From contig WGED01000370.1 in the NCBI GenBank assembly GCA_015492915.1, positions 1 to 11,982 on the forward strand: a DNA stretch of 11,982 nucleotides, read 5' to 3'. Numbering within the stretch: position 1 is the stretch's first letter; the number at the start of each line of letters is the position of its first letter. The notes beneath the pieces were generated by a model. The model saw only the letters and a program-made list of their open reading frames with translations. It made no database searches and had not been told where the DNA came from. Source of the DNA: Cyclobacteriaceae bacterium. Lineage in GTDB: Bacteria; Bacteroidota; Bacteroidia; Cytophagales; Cyclobacteriaceae. A program made the translations under genes and the position numbers. Below are positions 7,724-11,982 of this stretch, piece after piece.

Positions 7724-7881
7724 TCATTGAATACAGAAATATTTATTAGCCCACACCGCCACCCAGTGCTCCTCCTCGGCCAGCCTGCGCAGCTCGCTGT
7801 AGCAGACACCGAGATGGCTCTGCAGGCTGTGGCAGTAGTCACTACAGGCGAACGACAGGTGTTAAGCTCAGAAAGTCCCAA
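7711..7881 (-). CDS. possible 56-residue peptide, MGLSEL..CRSP type (unit 2), TTG start
   Basis: This is the counterpart of 2362-2544, located after the second DUF4249 gene. The TTG at 7881-7879 aligns exactly with the ATG of the other copy and would open MGLSELNTCRSPV, with Cys at 9, 20, 31 and 43 and many Ser/Thr. It ends at the TAA 7713-7711. Length (56 versus 60) and the Cys9 to Cys31/30 spacing are close to the other copy, but beyond CRSP the two are not convincingly alike. The second half is GC-rich and contains Trp-Pro-Arg-Arg, which looks less protein-like. No ribosome binding site or signal peptide is visible; a run of nine G lies 18 nt upstream. It may be a pseudogene or part of a non-coding repeat. 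Confidence 0.22.
   Translation of the reverse strand: MGLSELNTCRSPVVTTATACRAISVSATASCAGWPRRSTGWRCGLINISVFNEQSS
7724..7861 (-). other. GC-rich open frame of 45 codons, cysteine-rich, no standard start
   Basis: In another minus frame, between TAA (7864-7862) and TGA (7726-7724), the sequence reads HLSFACSDYCHSLQSHLGVC followed by YSELRRLAEEEHWVAVWANK and YFCIQ. The Cys spacing (C-x3-C-x9-C), the amphipathic helix-like ELRRLAEEE and GC-ending codons look protein-like and unlike the neighbouring genes. No ATG, GTG or TTG opens it; only a CTG is available. It could be a gene remnant or chance. I do not recognise a family. Confidence 0.15.
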
Positions 7882-7891
7882 GTCTGTGAGG
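7845..7891 (-). repeat. repeat copy B, downstream of the DUF4249 gene of unit 2
   Basis: The 47-bp partner of 2508-2554 (37 of 47 identical, ungapped, same orientation). It begins 24 bases after the stop codon of the second DUF4249 gene, against 13 bases in unit 1. The extra bases are mostly the run of nine G. Confidence 0.7.
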
Positions 7892-7899
7892 CAGAGAAG

Positions 7900-7908
7900 C
7901 CCCCCCCC
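7900..7908. repeat. homopolymer run of nine C (nine G on the coding strand)
   Basis: An uninterrupted 9-base run 7 bases after the stop codon of the DUF4249 gene at 7916. It is slip-prone in replication and in sequencing, so its length may be wrong or variable. It is outside the lipoprotein gene but upstream of the short frames in the spacer. Confidence 0.8.
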
Positions 7909-7915
7909 AAAACGA

Positions 7916-8689
7916 CTATTCTACAACAAAAAATCCGGATGCGCTGCTTTTCGAAGCGAAGAGGCCATATCCCTGGTCGAGGCCGCTGCGGTCTTCCTCT
8001 TCATAAACGAAACGGCGATAGTTTTCATCATAGCCTTCGATGACGATATCATATCCCCCCCTGCCGTCAATGTATTCCGGCGGTATTATAAATTCGGTTT
8101 TATCAGTTTCGAAAATATGTGGGTATCGAATAAAGATCGATGAATCCGGCGTGATAGAAACTTCATACGGCGGTGGGTACAAAGAAATCAAATAACCAGC
8201 GGCACCTTTGGCTGGTTGCCACTTCAGCAGAATATTTTCGTCAAGTGTGAATTTTTCACCGGGGGCAGGAGAAAGGACATCGAAGCTCCCGGGAACTTTT
8301 GTTGTGCCGGAGTACAGCTCAGCATGAATGCGCACGCTGAGCTCGTAGGACTCCCCCGGAATCACGCGTAATCGCTCGTACGTGTCGGCGTACATTTGCT
8401 GCCGGGTAACATAGCCCAGCGCGCTGGTATCAGTCTGCACGGCATAATTGAGTTCAACCAGTTGCATGCCCGATCGGATAGTGACTTCTGCATCTTTGAC
8501 GAAAAGACTTTCCGGGGCAATAGAGAACCTGAGCTCTTCCGTAGTATTGTAAACTTGTAAAATCTGTTGATCTTGCTGGGGAGAAAGCACACAATACACC
8601 GAAATATCCGGACGATATTCTGAAGAGCTATTTGGGAGCGTGCAACTCGTCAGGGCGAAAGGAAGTACGGCAAAGGGAATCCACTTCAT
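7916..8689 (-). CDS. DUF4249-type lipoprotein (unit 2)
   Basis: A 257-residue lipoprotein. The short signal MKWIPFAVLPFALTSC has a canonical lipobox (Leu-Thr-Ser-Cys, Cys16). It shares the motif order of the DUF4249 protein at 2568-3260: an early ISVYCVLSPQQDQQILQVYN segment, a fibronectin-III-like strand LLKWQPAKGAAGYLISLYPP (about residues 150-169), and a C-terminal YDENYRRFVYEEEDRSGLDQ followed by GYGLFASKSS. Its ATG overlaps the receptor stop codon as ATGA, so the two are translationally coupled and made in fixed ratio. I infer that it is the outer-membrane-anchored partner of TBDT-2, comparable in arrangement to SusD beside SusC but from an unrelated family. No enzyme motif is visible and the ligand is unknown. 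Nine G follow the stop codon almost directly. Confidence 0.75.
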   Translation of the reverse strand: MKWIPFAVLPFALTSCTLPNSSSEYRPDISVYCVLSPQQDQQILQVYNTTEELRFSIAPESLFVKDAEVTIRSGMQLVELNYAVQTDTSALGYVTRQQMYADTYERLRVIPGESYELSVRIHAELYSGTTKVPGSFDVLSPAPGEKFTLDENILLKWQPAKGAAGYLISLYPPPYEVSITPDSSIFIRYPHIFETDKTEFIIPPEYIDGRGGYDIVIEGYDENYRRFVYEEEDRSGLDQGYGLFASKSSASGFFVVE

Positions 8690-10971
8690 TTTTTTCTCGA
8701 ATAGACCAATTGAACAGACAGTGTGGGAATCAAAGGCAAATTGCTCATCTCTTCTATTTCCGGTGGTTGAAAGCTGTAGTTATAAGTTGTCAACAGGGGA
8801 TTTTTTTTATTATACGCATTGATTACGCTCATATCGAAACGAAAAGAAAGACTGCGAAAAGTCCAGTATCTGTACAGAGAAAAATCAAAGCGATGATAAG
8901 CTGGAAACCGGGCTGAATTTTTTTTGCCGAAGATAGCTCCGTCATTCGTAATTTTTTTTCCTGAAGAGTTGGAAAAATTTAAGCGAACATACCTTCCGAT
9001 AACCGGTGTGTAAGGTAATCCGCTCAAAAAAGTCCACCGCCACGATATATTCCATCCGGAAAAAATCTTGTGTGTCGCTGCAATTTTCAGACTGTGTCTT
9101 CGATCATAGCCGGCGTAATAAATCCGATTTTTTTCATGAATTACGGCAGATGCCAATGAATAACTCGCCGTGAATTGTGTTGTTCCCACTTTTTTTTCAA
9201 GATAGACATCCAGTCCCCAGGCCCGTATTGGTGTATAAAGAATGTCGTATGATCTTTCCTCAGGGACAGGAATATTATCCATGGATTTATAATAGAGCTC
9301 TCCTTTCAACCGGCCAGCAGCAGGAAGCGTGAGGCTCGCACCTGTAGTAAAAGTAAAATTTGTCAGAGGTTGCTGGCCTTTTTCTACCGGGAAATAAAGC
9401 AGAAAAGAAGAAAACAGGTTATTTAAAGCGAATGACTCAAGTGTGTATTCATTTTGTATATGCCGTCCGGCACCAAAACTGAAAGCGAGATTCTCTCGTA
9501 CGCGGTATTGCAGATTGAGACGCGGAATGAAAACTGCATTTTTTGTAAATTCGCTCCACGTCGTGCGGAGTCCTATGAGAAGGCTGATGAGTGGAGAAAA
9601 ACGTATCCTGTCCTGCAAAAAGCCGTGCGCGAGTAAGCCCCTGGCACGATAGCGGTAGTTCGAAGGAGCGCCGGCGAAAAATATATTGGCAGGCTCACTA
9701 CCGACAAGTCCTTCGATATTATACGCTTCCTGAAAAGCCCAGGCGTAAACATATTTTTGATGATCTGCTTTCATGCCGATCGCTAATTCATGCTTTCGAG
9801 AAAAATGCTCCCATATCATTGATAGCGACCGTGATCGGTGTAAATTATTCACGTTAATGTGCGGTGTACTCGACATGATAAAGGCGTCACTTTGTGCAAG
9901 CTGAATATTAATGAGGTTGTGCGCATCCAGGATATATTTCCACCGTGCGCTCGCGATACGGTTGCCCCAGGACGGCTGTTTTAAATTTACAAGAGACCTT
10001 TCATCATTTTCCAGAATACCTTGTAAAACATCACGTGTGTATAAAACATTGAATGACAAGGCATGTTTTGGGGAAAGGTTCAGAGCATAGCTCCCCTGGA
10101 GGTCATAGAAATAGTAGCTTTCTTTTTCCTGACCAACCGATCGAGATAATATATCAAGATAAGTACGCCGGAGTGCAAAAGCATAAGCACCCTTGTAAAA
10201 CGGTCCATCTGCAGCAATTTTCGAGCTGAGCAGGCCGAGAGAAATTTTTGCGTTATGCTTCTTCTCACTCCCACGCCTGGGAACGATGTTTACCCGCCCG
10301 GCAAGCCAGCCGCCATATTTGGCTTGATTAATAGCAGGAGAAAATTCGATGCGTTCAACACCGTCGCTGTTGAAAAGACCAAAAATACCGCCGATGTGGT
10401 AAGGCAAGTAAACGCTGACTCCATCAAAAGCAATCTGTGTCAGATCAGCCGGGCTGCCACGCACAAACAGCCGGCTACTGTAATCGCTGGCCGCAATAAC
10501 GCCGGGCATGGACTGTATTGTACGGACGGCATCTTCTTCCCCAAGCTTTGGGAGATCCTGCAGTTCACGCGCAGTAACAAGGGCATCCAAAATCCCGGTT
10601 GGCTGGTCCCGGGAGCCTTCGACGGTTATCTGGCCAATATTAAAGGGGCGGGGAGACAGTGCAATATCAACCCTTTTTCTTTCATCTATCTGTACAAAAA
10701 TGCGCACCGTGTCGGGTGCATAGCCGACCATACTGACAGCAAGTATCACCTCGCCGGCAGGAACATCAAGGGTAAAATATCCATTGTGGTTTGCCGTATC
10801 ACCGAGTTTTTTGCCTGGCACGGTGATCTGGGCATATTGCAACCTTTTGCCTGTTTCGCGATCGGTGACGATCCCGGAAATTTTCGCCTGCTGAGCGAAT
10901 AGATTCGTGGGGAGCAGAGCGTATAAAATTATAAAATTTGTACAAAATCGCCTGAAAGAGAAGTGCCGCAT
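8686..10971 (-). CDS. TonB-dependent receptor with carboxypeptidase-D regulatory-like domain (TBDT-2)
   Basis: A 761-residue outer-membrane receptor. Signal peptide 1-27 (LPTNLFAQ at the cut); carboxypeptidase-D regulatory-like domain about 30-107 (ISGIVTDRETGKRLQYAQI, then GYFTLDVPAGEV); plug about 130-233 with DLPKLGEEDAVRTIQSMPGV, LFVRGSPADLTQIAFDG, YLPYHIGGIFGLFN and a GGWLAGRVNIV strand; the remainder is barrel. The first barrel strands share GLLSS and RRTYLD with TBDT-1 (3291-5495), so the two are paralogues. The C-terminus is VQLVYSRKK, so the usual final aromatic residue is replaced by a basic tail, perhaps because the gene overlaps the next start codon. A GAGGA site lies 4 nt before the ATG. 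Only about 32 nt separate the ATG from the terminator hairpin of the gene upstream. The substrate cannot be assigned; no TonB, ExbB or ExbD gene is in the window. Confidence 0.9.
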   Translation of the reverse strand: MRHFSFRRFCTNFIILYALLPTNLFAQQAKISGIVTDRETGKRLQYAQITVPGKKLGDTANHNGYFTLDVPAGEVILAVSMVGYAPDTVRIFVQIDERKRVDIALSPRPFNIGQITVEGSRDQPTGILDALVTARELQDLPKLGEEDAVRTIQSMPGVIAASDYSSRLFVRGSPADLTQIAFDGVSVYLPYHIGGIFGLFNSDGVERIEFSPAINQAKYGGWLAGRVNIVPRRGSEKKHNAKISLGLLSSKIAADGPFYKGAYAFALRRTYLDILSRSVGQEKESYYFYDLQGSYALNLSPKHALSFNVLYTRDVLQGILENDERSLVNLKQPSWGNRIASARWKYILDAHNLINIQLAQSDAFIMSSTPHINVNNLHRSRSLSMIWEHFSRKHELAIGMKADHQKYVYAWAFQEAYNIEGLVGSEPANIFFAGAPSNYRYRARGLLAHGFLQDRIRFSPLISLLIGLRTTWSEFTKNAVFIPRLNLQYRVRENLAFSFGAGRHIQNEYTLESFALNNLFSSFLLYFPVEKGQQPLTNFTFTTGASLTLPAAGRLKGELYYKSMDNIPVPEERSYDILYTPIRAWGLDVYLEKKVGTTQFTASYSLASAVIHEKNRIYYAGYDRRHSLKIAATHKIFSGWNISWRWTFLSGLPYTPVIGRYVRLNFSNSSGKKITNDGAIFGKKNSARFPAYHRFDFSLYRYWTFRSLSFRFDMSVINAYNKKNPLLTTYNYSFQPPEIEEMSNLPLIPTLSVQLVYSRKK

Positions 10972-10996
10972 TCTATCCTCAGATGCAGTATTGTCG

Positions 10997-11051
10997 AAAA
11001 AATGTGAAACTGTTCTTCCGGTGCAAATCGTGTCGGAAAGAACAGTTTCAC
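10997..11051 (-). terminator. intrinsic terminator after the DUF3103-like gene
   Basis: On the minus strand the arm 11051-11034 pairs with 11020-11004: a perfect 14-bp outer stem (GTGAAACTGTTCTT with its complement), then a one-base bulge and CCG/CGG, closing a 13-base loop. ATTTTTTC follows at 11003-10996. The stem starts 15 bases after the TAA of the upstream gene. The geometry is a classical Rho-independent terminator for minus-strand transcription; there is no T run on the plus side. Confidence 0.85.
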
Positions 11052-11066
11052 ACGATAATAAATATG

Positions 11067-11982
11067 TTAACTTCCGTATCGTGCTTCGATATCAGCATCC
11101 CGGTTTGTGCCAAAGTTCCATAGTGGCGTTGTGCTAATCCAGAACCAATCATTAAATTGACCGTTAGCTTGGCCTTTACGCCAACCGTTGGTTTCTAAAC
11201 GGTCATCAGACCATGGATCATCTTCCCAGACTTCAAGGTCCAAAGGCTGACTTGTCCAGTCCCAGCTACTATGTATTTTCACAGGTGGATTAAATAAATA
11301 TAATGTTTCAGAATTAACATTTTCTAAATCCTTCCTTTCCCAAGAACTCCAACTAGAATTAGCTTTATGCCTTGCTCTAATATATATTTCTGGGCTACCA
11401 CTAGTCCATGGCTCATGCTTGTCGTGCAAATCAAAGGCCGTCATCTGTAGCCCATTTTGCGGACCACCGTTACCACTTCCACCACTACCACCCCCATCAT
11501 CCGGAGGCAAAGTAATCTGTTCTGTGCCACCTTCACCTGCAGCCCGCCGTCCATGCTCACATTGGGTGATCACGAGTACTGGAATAGCCGGCGGTTCTTT
11601 CGTTGTCAGTGTTACTTGTGCTCCGTTTATGTCCCACGCCGGAACGTCACGCTCGACCTGATCATCTGAATAACCGTCAAAGTAGGTGACCAGGAAATCC
11701 TGATTCGGATTTGCCAACATGCTTTGTCTGTGAGCCTTAACCGGGAAATAGACATCAATGCCCAGGGCATGCTCGTTCACAAGCTGGAGGAGAGCAGTAT
11801 TTGCACCAACTGTTTCAGCAAAACTGGCAGAGCCAATATCTACCGCAAATAATTTTTCCAGATAGATGATCTTTTCACCATTTTCCGAGCGTGCAATCTC
11901 ACTCACGATAATTGAGCGAATTGCATCATTTGCCGCATGCTTTGCAAGTTTTTTTGCAAACTCAGCCAACATCTGGCCTTCA
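11067..11982 (-). CDS. DUF3103-like protein, 5' end outside the window
   Basis: The reading frame is open to the window edge; three codons (Glu-Gly-Gln) precede the first Met at 11972, so the true start, probably with a signal peptide, most likely lies beyond the window. From that Met, 301 residues remain. Residues 1-70 are helical (AKKLAKHAANDAIRSIIVSE), 70-135 a mixed segment with DVYFPVKAHRQS, VPAWDINGAQVTL and PPAIPVLVI, which resembles what I remember of DUF3103. A Gly/Ser-rich linker (158-173) follows, then a Trp- and Asp-rich C-terminal domain with HEPWTSGSPEIYI and LEVWEDDPWSDDRL, possibly a Ca-binding beta sandwich. The function is unknown. An AAGG site before the Met at 11972 would allow an internal start, which is less likely. 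A strong terminator right after the stop separates it from TBDT-2. Confidence 0.6.
   Translation of the reverse strand, partial: EGQMLAEFAKKLAKHAANDAIRSIIVSEIARSENGEKIIYLEKLFAVDIGSASFAETVGANTALLQLVNEHALGIDVYFPVKAHRQSMLANPNQDFLVTYFDGYSDDQVERDVPAWDINGAQVTLTTKEPPAIPVLVITQCEHGRRAAGEGGTEQITLPPDDGGGSGGSGNGGPQNGLQMTAFDLHDKHEPWTSGSPEIYIRARHKANSSWSSWERKDLENVNSETLYLFNPPVKIHSSWDWTSQPLDLEVWEDDPWSDDRLETNGWRKGQANGQFNDWFWISTTPLWNFGTNRDADIEARYGS

Noticed and set aside
7727..8143. Plus-strand open frame of 138 codons
   Set aside because: Most of it is antisense to the well-supported DUF4249 gene, and the rest crosses the repeat and the nine-C run. Its composition fits a shadow frame.
10255..10902. Plus-strand open frame of 215 codons
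   Set aside because: It lies wholly antisense to the plug and N-terminal domain of TBDT-2, whose motifs are clear.
1..11982. CRISPR array, tRNA, rRNA, insertion sequence or prophage genes
   Set aside because: I saw no regularly spaced repeats, no cloverleaf-like sequence, no transposase or integrase motifs and no phage structural genes on either strand.

Overview
The window is about 12 kb of bacterial DNA in which every gene I can support is on the minus strand, so transcription runs from high to low coordinates. The content points to the Fibrobacterota-Chlorobiota-Bacteroidota (FCB) group: two carboxypeptidase-regulatory-domain TonB-dependent receptors, two DUF4249-type lipoproteins, a 6-bladed beta-propeller protein, a long TlpA-type thioredoxin and a MauE/DoxX-type membrane protein. 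Good Shine-Dalgarno sites (GGAGG, GGAGA, AGGAG) precede several genes. Classical Bacteroidia largely lack such sites, so a Calditrichota/KSB1/Ignavibacteria-like lineage seems more likely. This assignment is inference.

Layout in transcription order: (1) 11982-11067, the 5'-truncated DUF3103-like gene, closed by a strong intrinsic terminator (11051-10997). (2) Unit 2: receptor TBDT-2 (10971-8686), overlapping by ATGA a DUF4249 lipoprotein (8689-7916). A 250-bp spacer follows with repeat copy B and a possible short Cys peptide. Then comes a 6-bladed beta-propeller protein (7666-6575) and a terminator-like hairpin (6510-6473). (3) Unit 1: a small outer-membrane barrel (6451-5585), receptor TBDT-1 (5495-3291) and a DUF4249 lipoprotein (3260-2568). 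A 409-bp spacer follows with repeat copy A and a second possible short Cys peptide. Then come the TlpA-type thioredoxin (2158-284) and the start of a MauE/DoxX-like gene (155 to beyond base 1).

Working model: the two receptor/lipoprotein pairs are diverged copies of one outer-membrane uptake or sorting cassette. Each is followed by the same roughly 47-bp element (37 of 47 bases identical by hand alignment) and then by a periplasmic effector: the propeller in one unit, the thiol-redox pair in the other. In both copies the element holds an aligned start codon (ATG in one, TTG in the other) opening a 56-60-residue frame that begins MGL[A/S]EL..CRSP and has a second Cys at position 30/31. Whether this is a peptide family or a non-coding element is the main open question. 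A second pattern is that the heads of both receptor transcripts have a terminator-like hairpin ending only about 30 nt before the first start codon.

No tRNA, rRNA, CRISPR array, transposase or prophage gene was seen.
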